In this document: piece by piece, positions 1-7,442 of the stretch | Layout of the letters: each line of letters starts with the position of its first letter | How positions within the stretch are numbered: position 1 is the stretch's first letter | Assembly: GCA_007280315.1 (NCBI GenBank) | Contig: QYQC01000193.1 | Span: forward strand, 1-13,070 | Direction: 5' to 3' | DNA from: Betaproteobacteria bacterium | Lineage (GTDB): Bacteria; Pseudomonadota; Gammaproteobacteria; Burkholderiales; SG8-39 | Length of the DNA: 13,070 nt | The notes under the pieces: model-generated | Told to the model about the DNA's origin: nothing | Databases searched by the model: none | The model's input: only the letters and a program-made list of their open reading frames with translations | Position numbers and translations under genes: made by a program

Positions 1-2598
1 ATCAAGACCCATATGGCGGCGCTGGAGAAGAAGACCGGCAAGAAATTCGTAGGCGGCAACAACCCGCTGCTCATTTCGGTGCGCTCCGGTTCCGCGATCT
101 CCATGCCGGGCATGATGGATACCATCCTCAATCTGGGCCTCAATGAAAGTTCGCTGCAGGGCTTGGTCAAGCAGACTTCCAACCCGCGCTTCGCCTACGA
201 TGCCTATCGCCGCTTCATTCAATTGTTCGGCAAGATCGCGCTTGGCATCGACGACGAGCATTTCGACAGCAAGATGGTGGCACTCAAGCGCAAGCACGGC
301 GTGCGTCTGGATCTGGATCTCTCGGCCGAGCACCTGCAGGGGCTTGCCGGTGAATTCCTTGATATCGTCAAGCGCCATACGGGCAAACCGTTTCCGCAGG
401 ACCCCTACGAGCAGCTCGAAATTTCGGTGGGCGCGGTATTCCGTTCCTGGACGGGCAAGCGCGCGGTCGATTACCGCAAGCAGTTCAAAATCACCAAGGA
501 CCGGGCCAATGGCACGGCAGTCAGTGTCTGCACCATGGTGTTTGGCAACATGGGCAGCGATTCCGGCACCGGGGTGGGCTTTACGCGCAATCCGGGCACG
601 GGCGAAAACGTGATTTACGGCGAATACCTGACCAACGCCCAGGGCGAGGATGTCGTGGCGGGAATACGTACGCCCAAGCCGATCGCCGACATGGAACAGG
701 AAATGCCTGAAATCTACCGCCAGCTGGTGGAACTGCATTCCCGGCTGGAGTCGCATTACCACGAAGTGCAGGATTTCGAGTTCACCATCGAAAAAGGCAC
801 GCTTTACTGTCTGCAGACGCGCAACGGCAAAATGAACGCGCGCGGCATGGTGCGCAGTTCCGTGGAAATGTTCCAGGAGGGGCTGATAACCAAAGAGCGC
901 GCGCTGCTGCGCATCGAGCCGCCGATGCTGGAGCAATTGCTGGTACCGCAGTTGTCTCCGAATTTCCACGGCCGTTCGCTGGCGCAGGGCCTGCCGGCGT
1001 CGCCCGGCGCAGCCTCCGGCAAGATTGTGTTCGATGCGAACACCGCCGAAGCGCGCGGCAATGCTGGCGAGAAAGTGATCCTGGTGCGCGAAGAGACCAA
1101 GCCCGAGGACATTCACGGATTCTTCCGCGCGCAGGGCATTCTTACCAGCCGCGGCGGCAAGACTTCCCACGCGGCGGTGGTGGCGCGCGGCATGGGCAAG
1201 CCCTGCGTTTCCGGCTGCGAGCAGATTGTGATCGACGACAAGGCGCGCAGCGCGATTATCGGCGAAACAACGCTGCACGAGGGTGACGTAATTACCATCG
1301 ACGGCGGCACCGGCCATGTCTATGCCGGCGAGGTGCCGACGATAGAAGCAGAGTTTTCCGAGGAAATGGCCACGCTGCTTGCATGGGCGGACCAGGTGGC
1401 GACACTTAAGGTGATGGCCAACGCCGACACGCCCGAGGATGCGATCCGCGCGCGGGAGTTCGGCGCCAAGGGCATCGGCCTGGTGCGCACCGAGCGCATG
1501 TTCAACAGCACCGACCGCCTGCCGATCATGCAGGAGATGATTCTGGCGGAGACGGTGGAGGAACGCCAGGCCGCGCTCGACCGGCTGCTGCCGATCCAGC
1601 GCTCGGATTTCAAGGGCATCTTCAAGGCGATGAAAGGCCTGCCGGTGACGATTCGCCTGCTCGATCCGCCGATGCACGAATTCCTGCCAACCGCGGCGCA
1701 GCTGGAACTGGAAATCGCGCACCTGCACCATCTGCGCGATACCATCGGCGGCCTGGAAGAACTGCCGGATACGCTGAAGCTGCTCAATCCGAAGCTATAC
1801 CAGCAATATGCCGACGGGCTGACCAAACTCATGGGCGGCTTGCAAGCCTTCAAGGATTCGCATCTGGAAGAAGACGTCATCCATAAAAAGGAAGTGACCC
1901 TGAAAAAGGTGCGCGCGCTGGCCGAGGTCAATCCGATGCTGGGTCACCGCGGCGTGCGCCTGGGCATTACCTATCCGGAAATCTATACCATGCAGATCCA
2001 GGCGATCCTGGAGGCGGCGGCGCTGTGCGCGCGTGAAGGGACGGTGATTTATCCCGAGATCATGGTGCCGCAGGTGGCCACGGTGGAGGAACTCCTGCGC
2101 ATCCACGCCAAGGTGCAGCGTGTACACAAGGTGGTTGAACTGACCCACGGTATCAACGTGAAGTACAAATTCGGCTCGATGCTGGAAGTGGTGCGCGGCT
2201 GCCTGCGCGCGGGCCGCATGGCGCAGGATGCGGAGTTCTTCTCTTTCGGCACCAACGATCTGACCCAGGCCACGTTTTCCTTCAGTCGCGAGGACGCGGA
2301 AAACAAGTTCCTGCCGGCCTATAACGAGACCGGCATCCTGGAGGACAATCCGTTCGAGGTGCTGGATATCAAGGGCGTGGGGCAGCTGATGAAAATGGCG
2401 GTCGAAAGCGGCCGGCAGACGCGGCCGGATCTCAAGGTGGGCATCTGCGGCGAACACGGCGGCGACCCGGCTTCGATCCATTTTTGTCATAGCATCGCCA
2501 TCGACTACGTGTCCTGTTCCGGGCCGCGCGTGCCGATCGCACGCCTGGCGGCAGCGCAGGCCAAGCTGCTGGAGGGCAGTTACAACGGTCTGAAATGA
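1..2598 (+). CDS. ppdK: Pyruvate phosphate dikinase, 5' end cut off by the window
   Basis: Interconverts pyruvate + ATP + Pi and PEP + AMP + PPi in the cytoplasm, linking glycolysis and gluconeogenesis. The frame is open from base 1. The first visible ATG (13) is internal, because family members carry roughly 70-90 more N-terminal residues before the conserved segment at 70-145 (SVRSG...SMPGMMDT). In order, the window shows the rest of the ATP-grasp domain (including a GTGVGFTRNPGTGE motif near 575-605), the swivelling phosphohistidine domain with GGKTSHAAVVARG (catalytic His codon 1168-1170), and the PEP/pyruvate barrel (GIGLVRTERMF near 1471-1503, GHRGVRL near 1942) ending in GICGEHGGDP with the catalytic Cys codon at 2446-2448. 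All catalytic landmarks are intact. The segment between HEFLP (about 1675) and NPMLGHRG (1930) is about 50 residues longer than I recall for the Clostridium symbiosum enzyme. PEP synthase is excluded by the PPDK-type N-terminal motif. Identity is very secure. Confidence 0.97.
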   Translation: MKTHMAALEKKTGKKFVGGNNPLLISVRSGSAISMPGMMDTILNLGLNESSLQGLVKQTSNPRFAYDAYRRFIQLFGKIALGIDDEHFDSKMVALKRKHGVRLDLDLSAEHLQGLAGEFLDIVKRHTGKPFPQDPYEQLEISVGAVFRSWTGKRAVDYRKQFKITKDRANGTAVSVCTMVFGNMGSDSGTGVGFTRNPGTGENVIYGEYLTNAQGEDVVAGIRTPKPIADMEQEMPEIYRQLVELHSRLESHYHEVQDFEFTIEKGTLYCLQTRNGKMNARGMVRSSVEMFQEGLITKERALLRIEPPMLEQLLVPQLSPNFHGRSLAQGLPASPGAASGKIVFDANTAEARGNAGEKVILVREETKPEDIHGFFRAQGILTSRGGKTSHAAVVARGMGKPCVSGCEQIVIDDKARSAIIGETTLHEGDVITIDGGTGHVYAGEVPTIEAEFSEEMATLLAWADQVATLKVMANADTPEDAIRAREFGAKGIGLVRTERMFNSTDRLPIMQEMILAETVEERQAALDRLLPIQRSDFKGIFKAMKGLPVTIRLLDPPMHEFLPTAAQLELEIAHLHHLRDTIGGLEELPDTLKLLNPKLYQQYADGLTKLMGGLQAFKDSHLEEDVIHKKEVTLKKVRALAEVNPMLGHRGVRLGITYPEIYTMQIQAILEAAALCAREGTVIYPEIMVPQVATVEELLRIHAKVQRVHKVVELTHGINVKYKFGSMLEVVRGCLRAGRMAQDAEFFSFGTNDLTQATFSFSREDAENKFLPAYNETGILEDNPFEVLDIKGVGQLMKMAVESGRQTRPDLKVGICGEHGGDPASIHFCHSIAIDYVSCSGPRVPIARLAAAQAKLLEGSYNGLK

Positions 2599-2623
2599 CG
2601 CCGCCCGCGCCGTACGCAGCGAT

Positions 2624-2878
2624 ATGGCCTGGTTCGTCTATCTGATCGAATGCAGGGATGGGAGCATCTACACCGGCATCGCCGTGGATGTGGCCGCGCG
2701 CTATGCCCTGCACCTAAGCGGCAAAGGCGCGCGCTATACGCGCTCACACCCGCCCAAGCGGTTGCTGGCCGTGATCGAGTACGTCGATCGATCGGCGGCC
2801 TCCAAGGCGGAATATAAGATCAAGCGCCTGTCCCCGCGCAAGAAGCGCGAATTCGGCAGCGAACACCGGTTCGGATGA
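2624..2878 (+). CDS. Small GIY-YIG nuclease-family protein (YhbQ/UPF0213-like)
   Basis: An 84-residue protein made of a single GIY-YIG module, the family that includes E. coli YhbQ and the UvrC N-terminal nuclease. Visible landmarks are VYL (Tyr6, the 'GIY' strand), YTG (Tyr16, the 'YIG' strand), Arg26, His30, and Glu63 in KAEYKIKRL, the metal-binding glutamate. The active site therefore looks complete. The C-terminus is basic (LSPRKKRE), which suits nucleic-acid binding. It starts 25 bp after ppdK and ends 25 bp before arfB on the same strand, so it is probably cotranscribed. No clear Shine-Dalgarno precedes the ATG. The substrate of stand-alone members is poorly defined; roles in DNA repair or branched-DNA cleavage have been proposed for the family. 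Family assignment is strong, but physiological function is not known from the sequence. Confidence 0.9.
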   Translation: MAWFVYLIECRDGSIYTGIAVDVAARYALHLSGKGARYTRSHPPKRLLAVIEYVDRSAASKAEYKIKRLSPRKKREFGSEHRFG

Positions 2879-2903
2879 GGGCGCGCCCTCGGCAGCGGAA
2901 GGC

Positions 2904-3317
2904 ATGATCCAGATATCCAACAACGTGACCATTCCCGCGGGCGAGATCGAATTCAGCGCGATTCGGGCCCAGGGCGCCGGCGGGCAGAACGTAAACAAGG
3001 TTTCCAGTGCGATACATCTGCGTTTCGACATCGGCGCATCGTCGCTTCCCGAGTTACTCAAGCAACGCCTGCTCGGGCTGAGCGATCAGCGCATCACCAA
3101 GGATGGCGTGGTCGTGATCAAGGCGCAGCAGCACCGCAGCCAGGAAATGAACAAGGAAGAAGCGCTGCAGCGCCTGCAGGAACTGGTGCAAAGCGTCGCC
3201 GTGACGCGCAAGAAACGCCGACCGACCAGACCCACGCGCAGTTCACAAAGGAAACGCCTCGACAGCAAGACCAGGCGCGGCGCGGTCAAGCTTACGCGCG
3301 GCAAGGTCACGGATTGA
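2904..3317 (+). CDS. arfB: Alternative ribosome-rescue factor B (peptidyl-tRNA hydrolase)
   Basis: Hydrolyses peptidyl-tRNA on ribosomes stalled without a stop codon, as a backup to tmRNA trans-translation. The 137-residue length matches E. coli ArfB/YaeJ (about 140). The GGQ catalytic motif is at residues 26-28 inside RAQGAGGQNVNK, followed by the release-factor-like core (AIHLRFDI, DGVVVIKAQ, HRSQEMN). The C-terminal tail is strongly basic (RKKRRPTRPTRSS..., then KTRRGAVKLTRGKV), the part that in E. coli ArfB sits in the empty mRNA entry channel and senses a stalled ribosome. There is no codon-recognition domain, which excludes RF1/RF2 and RF-H. The ATG at 2904 gives the expected N-terminus (MIQISNNVTIP). 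A GGAAGG lies almost directly against it, an unusually tight spacing. It is the last gene of the ppdK-GIY-YIG-arfB run. Confidence 0.96.
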   Translation: MIQISNNVTIPAGEIEFSAIRAQGAGGQNVNKVSSAIHLRFDIGASSLPELLKQRLLGLSDQRITKDGVVVIKAQQHRSQEMNKEEALQRLQELVQSVAVTRKKRRPTRPTRSSQRKRLDSKTRRGAVKLTRGKVTD

Positions 3318-3338
3318 AGCACGCCGTCTTGCGCATGA

Positions 3339-3352
3339 TTGACGCAGATCAA
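3339..3352 (+). promoter_or_regulatory. FNR/Anr-like operator ahead of the response regulator (one mismatch)
   Basis: The sequence TTGAC-GCAG-ATCAA matches the FNR/Anr/CRP-FNR consensus TTGAT-N4-ATCAA at 9 of 10 defined positions. Its centre (3345.5) lies exactly 32 bp before the centre of a weak -10-like TAAATG (3375-3380). That is the spacing of a class II FNR-activated promoter, with the site at about -41.5 and a start near 3387. The site is 22 bp past the arfB stop and about 100 bp before the response-regulator ATG at 3450, so the regulator is the likely target. Motif and spacing are seen directly; oxygen control is inferred. Confidence 0.55.
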
Positions 3353-3398
3353 AAGAGCTTGGCAAGGTCGGGGCTAAATGGTGAAATAGAACAGCCTC

Positions 3399-3417
3399 GC
3401 GTTCTGGCTACGAACGC
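3399..3417 (+). other. Small leader hairpin before the response regulator
   Basis: A perfect 6-bp inverted repeat (GCGTTC / GAACGC) with a 7-nt loop lies in the predicted 5' leader, about 32 bp before the ATG at 3450. It has no T-run, so it is not a terminator. It may be a chance structure. Confidence 0.2.
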
Positions 3418-3449
3418 AGCTTGCGCTACTCCCGGGAAGAGGTAGGCTC

Positions 3450-4253
3450 ATGAGCATGGAAGAACGCATACAGATTCGCGATCTCGATGTCTACGCCGTC
3501 ACCGACAAAGGCGATGAGGAGCTGAAACGCGGCTCGACTACGCTTTCACAGGCTGCACTCGAATTGCTGGTGCTGCTCGACGGTAAATCGAGCTTCGCCG
3601 AGATTGGCGAAAAATCCAGGGTGCTTTCGGCCGAGGAGATCCGGCGGACGGCGCAACAACTTGCGCAGGAGGAATACATCAAGCCGGCGACCCTGGAGCA
3701 GGAACTCAAAATAGACTTCAGCTACTTCTTCGCCAATGATCCTGTGGCGGAACCGTCCGCGGAAGCCACTGCGCACGCCAGTGGCGAGGTCGAAAGCGGT
3801 ACCGCGGCGCTGAAGCTGAACGGCTATTACGTGAGCATTGCGCGCAAGGCGGCGAAAAAAATCGAGCCGTCGAGCGGCGCCAGCTATACGGTACTGGTGG
3901 TGGAGGACGACCCGGAGTTGCAGCGGGCGCTCAAATTTCTGCTGACGATGGAAAAATTCGTGCCGCGGCTGGCGGCTAACCGCGAGCAGATTCTGGAGGC
4001 CCTGCGCCTGCCGCCGTTGCCCGATGTGGCGCTGCTCGACGTCGGCCTGCCCGACACCAACGGGTTCGACGTGCTGGCGCGCATGCGCCAGCATCCGCAG
4101 CTGAAGGCGATTCCGGTGATCATGCTCACCGGGATGGTTCGACGCGAGGATGTCATGCGTGGACTGGCGGCCGGGGCAGACGGCTACATTACCAAACCGT
4201 TCGATCGCGATGTCCTGCTCACGGGCATTCGGTCTGTCCTCGGGCTGGGCTAG
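3450..4253 (+). CDS. Orphan response regulator: winged-helix-like N-terminus plus C-terminal receiver domain
   Basis: A 267-residue two-part protein. Residues 146-265 form a CheY-like receiver: the acidic pocket Glu152-Asp153-Asp154 (VVEDDPE), phospho-acceptor Asp197 (LLDVGLPD), Thr227 (MLTG) and Lys249 (ITKPFD) are all present, so it should accept phosphate. Residues about 25-90 (TLSQAALELLVLLDGKSSFAEIGEK...SAEEIRRTAQQLAQEEYI) look like a small winged helix of the PqqD/DUF4388 kind rather than an OmpR or NarL DNA-binding domain. A loose linker at about 95-140 joins them. The order is reversed from a standard response regulator, and no histidine kinase is adjacent. AAGAGG (3437-3442) sits 7 nt before the chosen ATG; a second ATG at 3456 is possible. 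An FNR-like site lies upstream. Output could be DNA binding or protein-protein signalling; the sequence does not decide. Confidence 0.88.
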   Translation: MSMEERIQIRDLDVYAVTDKGDEELKRGSTTLSQAALELLVLLDGKSSFAEIGEKSRVLSAEEIRRTAQQLAQEEYIKPATLEQELKIDFSYFFANDPVAEPSAEATAHASGEVESGTAALKLNGYYVSIARKAAKKIEPSSGASYTVLVVEDDPELQRALKFLLTMEKFVPRLAANREQILEALRLPPLPDVALLDVGLPDTNGFDVLARMRQHPQLKAIPVIMLTGMVRREDVMRGLAAGADGYITKPFDRDVLLTGIRSVLGLG

Positions 4254-4263
4254 CCGGCGCGCT

Positions 4264-4292
4264 GATTGCGAAACGCTGACGGGTTCGCGATC
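4264..4292 (+). terminator. Possible weak terminator hairpin after the response regulator
   Basis: A 9-bp stem (GATTGCGAA with TTCGCGATC, one T-G wobble) and an 11-nt loop starts 10 nt after the stop codon at 4251-4253. The following bases (CTGTTGTCCG) contain only a poor T-stretch, so a rho-independent terminator is uncertain. Confidence 0.3.
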
Positions 4293-4305
4293 CTGTTGTC
4301 CGTGT

Positions 4306-4328
4306 CCTGGGTGGACGAAGCACCCGGG
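4306..4328 (+). other. Hairpin in the leader of the thiamine-diphosphate enzyme gene
   Basis: CCTGGGTG pairs with CACCCGGG (8 bp, one G-U wobble) across a 7-nt loop, ending 46 nt before the ATG at 4375. No T-run follows, and no thi-box elements are visible, so it is neither a clear terminator nor a TPP riboswitch. It may shape the 5' leader. Confidence 0.25.
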
Positions 4329-4374
4329 AAAGGCGAAAATCGGCCTCGCTTCAACCAATCTTCAAAGGAACCAC

Positions 4375-6063
4375 ATGCCTCCAATCACGGGCGGCGAAGC
4401 ATTTGTGCGCATGCTGCAATTGCATGGCGTGAAGCACATCTTCGGCCTGTGCGGCGACACCTCGCTGCCGTTCTACGATGCAATGTACCGGCTGGATCAC
4501 GGGATGCAGCATATTCTCACCCGCGATGAGCGTTCCGCTGCCTATATGGCGGACGGCTATGCGCGCGTGTCCGGACGCGTCGGCGTGTGCGAGGGCCCGA
4601 GCGGCGGCGGCGCGACCTACATTCTTCCCGGCATCGTCGAAGCCAATGAATCCTCCATCCCGGTGCTGTGCTTCACCTCCGACATCTCGGTGTCGGCACG
4701 GGGCAGATTCGCGCTGACCGAACTCGACCAGCAGGCCCTGTTCAGGCCACTGACAAAATGGAATACCGTGCTCGATGCCGGCGCCGATATCCCACGCGTT
4801 CTGCGCAACGCGTTCAAGCAGATGACCAGCGGCAAGCCGGGCGCCGTGCACATCGGCCTGCCCTACGACGTACAAAAGCAGATGGTCGACGACGCAGAAC
4901 TCTGGGGCGACGCAAGCCTGAACCACTTTCCTGCGCGCCGCACCTGCGCTGATGCTGTGGCGATTGGCGCTGCGGCCGTGCTGCTGGCGGCTGCCGAACG
5001 GCCCCTGTTCATTGTCGGCGGCGGCGTGGTTATTTCCGGAGCAGAGCAGGAACTGGCCGCCTGCGCCGAGCGTCTCGGTGCGCCGGTTGCGACCACCATC
5101 AGCGGACAGGGCAGCATTGGCGATGGCCATGCACTCGCCCTGGGCGTGGTCGGCTCCAACGGCGGCACCCTGCCTACGCGAGCGGTAGTTCAGGCGGCGG
5201 ATCTGGTGGTGTTTGTAAGCTGCCGCGCCGGCTCGGTTACCACCGAACGCTGGCGTTATCCGGCGCCAGGCAAAGTCACGGTGATCCAACTCGATATCGA
5301 CCCGACGGTGATCGGGACCAACTATCCGGTCGCGGTCGGACTGGTGGGAGATGCCAAACTCACGCTTGCCGCCTTGCGCGATGAGTTGGTCGCAGCGGGC
5401 GCAGTCGCGCGCGGCTGGGGGCCCGGTGCGGTGGCGGCAGCGAAGCAGGAAAAGTTCTCCGCCTTCCGTCTTCTGGCCGAATCCAACGAACGCCCGATCC
5501 GGCCCGAGCGCTTGGTGGCCGAACTCAATCGCGTGCTGCCGGAGGACGCCGTGGTGGTCGCCGACCCGGGCACGCCGTGTCCGTATTTCTCCGCCTACTA
5601 CGAGAGCAGGCTTACCGGGCGGCACTTCATCAGCAACCGCGCGCATGGCGCGCTGGGCTATTCCATGGCCGCCGCGGTTGGCGCCCATTTCGGCCGGCCC
5701 GGCGCAAAAATCGTCGCCGTCATGGGCGATGGCAGCTTCGGTTTCACCGTCGGCGAACTCGAGACCATCTGCCGCCTGAAAATTCCGCTGGCCATGGTGG
5801 TGATCTCCAACTCGACCTACGGCTGGATCAAGGCCGGCCAGAAAACAGGCTTCGGCGAGCGTTATTTTTCCGTCGATTTTTCGCGCACCGACCACGCCGC
5901 GGTGGCGCGCGCCTTCGGCGTCAGGAGCTACACCGTCGACGATCCGGCCAAACTGGGCCCGACGCTCAGGCTGGCGGTCGAGGCGAACGAACCGGTTCTG
6001 GTGGATGTGCTGTGCCAGTCGCTGGAGCAGGCGCGGGCGCCGGTGAGCGAGTGGATCGCATAG
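4375..6063 (+). CDS. Thiamine-diphosphate-dependent enzyme, acetolactate synthase-like superfamily
   Basis: A 562-residue protein with the three-domain layout of the acetolactate synthase/pyruvate decarboxylase superfamily. The N-terminal PYR domain (about 1-170) carries the cofactor-activating Glu52 in TRDERSAAYMADGYAR. A central Rossmann-like domain spans about 190-330. The C-terminal PP domain has GDG at 451-453 and Asn479, spaced as the usual Mg-diphosphate ligands (Asp452, Asn479). Start: AAAGGA precedes the ATG at 4375 and gives the normal N-terminus (GGEAFVRMLQLHGVKHIFGLCGD); the frame stays open further upstream but would overlap the response regulator. The substrate is unknown. The adjacent family III CoA-transferase recalls oxalyl-CoA decarboxylase/formyl-CoA transferase pairs, but the region matching that enzyme's Tyr-Glu active-site pair reads Leu-Thr here (ALTELDQ). 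A 2-oxoacid decarboxylase, a carboligase or another lyase remains possible. Confidence 0.9.
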   Translation: MPPITGGEAFVRMLQLHGVKHIFGLCGDTSLPFYDAMYRLDHGMQHILTRDERSAAYMADGYARVSGRVGVCEGPSGGGATYILPGIVEANESSIPVLCFTSDISVSARGRFALTELDQQALFRPLTKWNTVLDAGADIPRVLRNAFKQMTSGKPGAVHIGLPYDVQKQMVDDAELWGDASLNHFPARRTCADAVAIGAAAVLLAAAERPLFIVGGGVVISGAEQELAACAERLGAPVATTISGQGSIGDGHALALGVVGSNGGTLPTRAVVQAADLVVFVSCRAGSVTTERWRYPAPGKVTVIQLDIDPTVIGTNYPVAVGLVGDAKLTLAALRDELVAAGAVARGWGPGAVAAAKQEKFSAFRLLAESNERPIRPERLVAELNRVLPEDAVVVADPGTPCPYFSAYYESRLTGRHFISNRAHGALGYSMAAAVGAHFGRPGAKIVAVMGDGSFGFTVGELETICRLKIPLAMVVISNSTYGWIKAGQKTGFGERYFSVDFSRTDHAAVARAFGVRSYTVDDPAKLGPTLRLAVEANEPVLVDVLCQSLEQARAPVSEWIA

Positions 6064-6081
6064 GAATCGCCTCGGAATTAG

Positions 6082-6110
6082 TTGCAGTGCGCGCGCGGCG
6101 ACGCGATAAT
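6082..6110 (+). promoter_or_regulatory. Candidate sigma-70 promoter for the CoA-transferase gene
   Basis: TTGCAG (6082-6087) and GATAAT (6105-6110) are separated by 17 bp. The -10 matches the consensus at 5 of 6 positions and the -35 at 3 of 6. A start near 6117 would leave a leader of about 35 nt before the ATG at 6152. The CoA-transferase may therefore be transcribed independently of the thiamine enzyme 88 bp upstream. Predicted by eye only. Confidence 0.4.
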
Positions 6111-6151
6111 CCGGGGCGCCACAATCCCTCGTCCTCAACCCAGACCCTTCC

Positions 6152-7345
6152 ATGAGCCATATTCCCGCCTCAAGCGCATTGTCGCGATTTCGCGTTCTCG
6201 ATTTATCGCGCGTTCGCGCCGGACCGACCTGCGTCAAGCAACTCGCCGATTTTGGCGCCGATGTAATCAAGATCGAATCGCCGCCCGGCGTGGATGCGAC
6301 CGAGGGCATGGGCGGACCGCGCGCAGGTCCCGATTTCCAGAATCTGCACCGCAACAAGCGTTCGATGACGCTCAATCTCAAAGTGCCGGAAGGGCGCGAC
6401 GTGTTTACCCGGCTGGCGAAGAATGCCGACGTGGTGGTTGAAAATTATCGTCCCGACGTAAAGTTTCGTCTTGGCGTCGACTACGAATCGCTGCAGGCGA
6501 TCAATCCGCGTATTGTCCTTGCCAGCATCTCCGGTTTCGGCCAGGACGGGCCGTACGTCGATCGGCCGGGCTTCGATCAGATCGCTCAGGGCATGAGCGG
6601 CCTGATGTCGGTCACCGGCCGGCCGGGCGAAGGCCCGATGCGCACCGGCGCGGCGATCGCGGACGTCAGCGCCGGTCTGTATGCCGCGCTCGGCGTCCTC
6701 ACCGCGTTGCTCGAGCGCGAGGTGTCGGGCCGGGGCCAGTGGGTGCAGTCGTCGTTGCTGATGGCGGGTATTTCACTGCTCGACTTTCAGGCAGCGCGTT
6801 ATCTGATGGAAGGCGACGTGCCGACGCAGGTAGGCAACGACCATCCGACCAGCATGCCCACGTCGGCGTATACCACCGCCGATGGTTACATCAACGTCGC
6901 CGCGTCGGGGGAGGGCATGTGGAAGCGCCTGTGCCCGGCAATCGGGCGCCCGGAACTGCTGGCGCGCGCCGAATTCGAGGGCGCAGCCAATCGTGCCAGA
7001 AACCGCAAGTCGCTCAACGCAGAGCTGAACGCGGCCCTGAGCGCGAAGAGGAGCGAGGAGTGGATCCCGATTCTCAACGCCGCAGGCGTGCCCTGCGGAC
7101 CGATTTACCGCATGGATCAAGTGTTCGCCGATGCGCAGGTGCAGCATCTGCAGGCCGCGGCAAAGGTGAAACATCCGCTGCTGGGCGATATCCGCGTGGT
7201 CAATCAGGCGGTCGGACTGTCGCGCACGCCGGCGACCATGGCCAGCGCCACCCCGGAAATCGGCCAGCACACCGAAGAGGTGCTGGCAGAAGCCGGGTAC
7301 AGCGGCAGCGAAATCGCGGATCTGCGCGCCAAGAAAGCAATCTAG
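6152..7345 (+). CDS. Family III CoA-transferase (CaiB/BaiF, formyl-CoA transferase superfamily)
   Basis: Moves CoA between carboxylic acids, with an enzyme-bound aspartyl-CoA thioester in known family members. The 397-residue length is typical. The signature N-terminus (FRVLDLSRVRAGPTCVKQLADFGADVIKIE) is followed by HRNKRSMTLNLK, VVVENYRPDV, and ISGFGQDGPYVDRPGFDQIAQGMSGLM. The catalytic aspartate is Asp171 in GAAIADVSAGLYAALG, lined up with Asp169 of formyl-CoA transferase as I recall it. The C-terminal half (GVPCGPIYRMDQVFADAQVQ) is also typical. The ATG at 6152 has no good Shine-Dalgarno, though the N-terminal motif fits. It is flanked by a thiamine-diphosphate enzyme and a crotonase on the same strand, suggesting activation of an organic acid before further breakdown. 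The donor and acceptor acids cannot be read from the sequence. Confidence 0.93.
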   Translation: MSHIPASSALSRFRVLDLSRVRAGPTCVKQLADFGADVIKIESPPGVDATEGMGGPRAGPDFQNLHRNKRSMTLNLKVPEGRDVFTRLAKNADVVVENYRPDVKFRLGVDYESLQAINPRIVLASISGFGQDGPYVDRPGFDQIAQGMSGLMSVTGRPGEGPMRTGAAIADVSAGLYAALGVLTALLEREVSGRGQWVQSSLLMAGISLLDFQAARYLMEGDVPTQVGNDHPTSMPTSAYTTADGYINVAASGEGMWKRLCPAIGRPELLARAEFEGAANRARNRKSLNAELNAALSAKRSEEWIPILNAAGVPCGPIYRMDQVFADAQVQHLQAAAKVKHPLLGDIRVVNQAVGLSRTPATMASATPEIGQHTEEVLAEAGYSGSEIADLRAKKAI

Positions 7346-7391
7346 GCAATCACTTCGAAACGACGGAAGCCGGTGCCTGGATCACGGGAGC

Positions 7392-7419
7392 AGGGGGGGA
7401 ACCCACCCTCTCTTTTTTT
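7392..7419 (+). terminator. Possible rho-independent terminator or attenuator between CoA-transferase and crotonase
   Basis: A G-run (seven G, 7393-7399) can fold back on CCCACCCT just downstream in a short G-C stem with one mismatch and a tight loop, followed almost at once by seven T (7413-7419). It lies about 50-75 nt after the CoA-transferase stop and only 24 bp before the crotonase ATG. If it works it would limit read-through into the crotonase gene, and no promoter is evident in the remaining 23 bp. Stem geometry is imperfect. Confidence 0.4.
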
Positions 7420-7442
7420 GTAACGGACTACAAGGGAGCGTC

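Noticed and set aside
13..2598. ATG at 13 as the true start of ppdK
   Set aside because: The frame is already open from base 1, and the conserved N-terminal ATP-grasp part of PPDK is missing, so the gene begins left of the window.
3546..4358. A 270-codon minus-strand frame opposite the response regulator
   Set aside because: It mirrors the receiver-domain gene and shows no recognisable domain; a coding shadow.
4150..4374. Upstream extension of the thiamine-enzyme frame
   Set aside because: It would overlap the response-regulator gene by about 100 bp and add residues unlike the family N-terminus. The ATG at 4375 has a Shine-Dalgarno and gives the normal start.
4254..4374. TPP riboswitch ahead of the thiamine-diphosphate enzyme
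   Set aside because: Only two ordinary hairpins are present. The conserved thi-box segments are absent, and enzymes using the cofactor are not usually riboswitch-controlled.
4351..6381. A 676-codon open frame on the minus strand opposite the thiamine enzyme
   Set aside because: Its translation has no recognisable motifs and is rich in Arg/His/Gly/Ala, typical of the antisense of a GC-rich gene. The plus-strand gene has complete cofactor motifs.
4375..7345. Oxalate degradation pair (oxc-frc)
   Set aside because: The thiamine enzyme shows Leu-Thr at the position of the Tyr-Glu pair I recall for oxalyl-CoA decarboxylase, and its N-terminus is acetolactate-synthase-like. The possibility is kept only as a contextual comparison.
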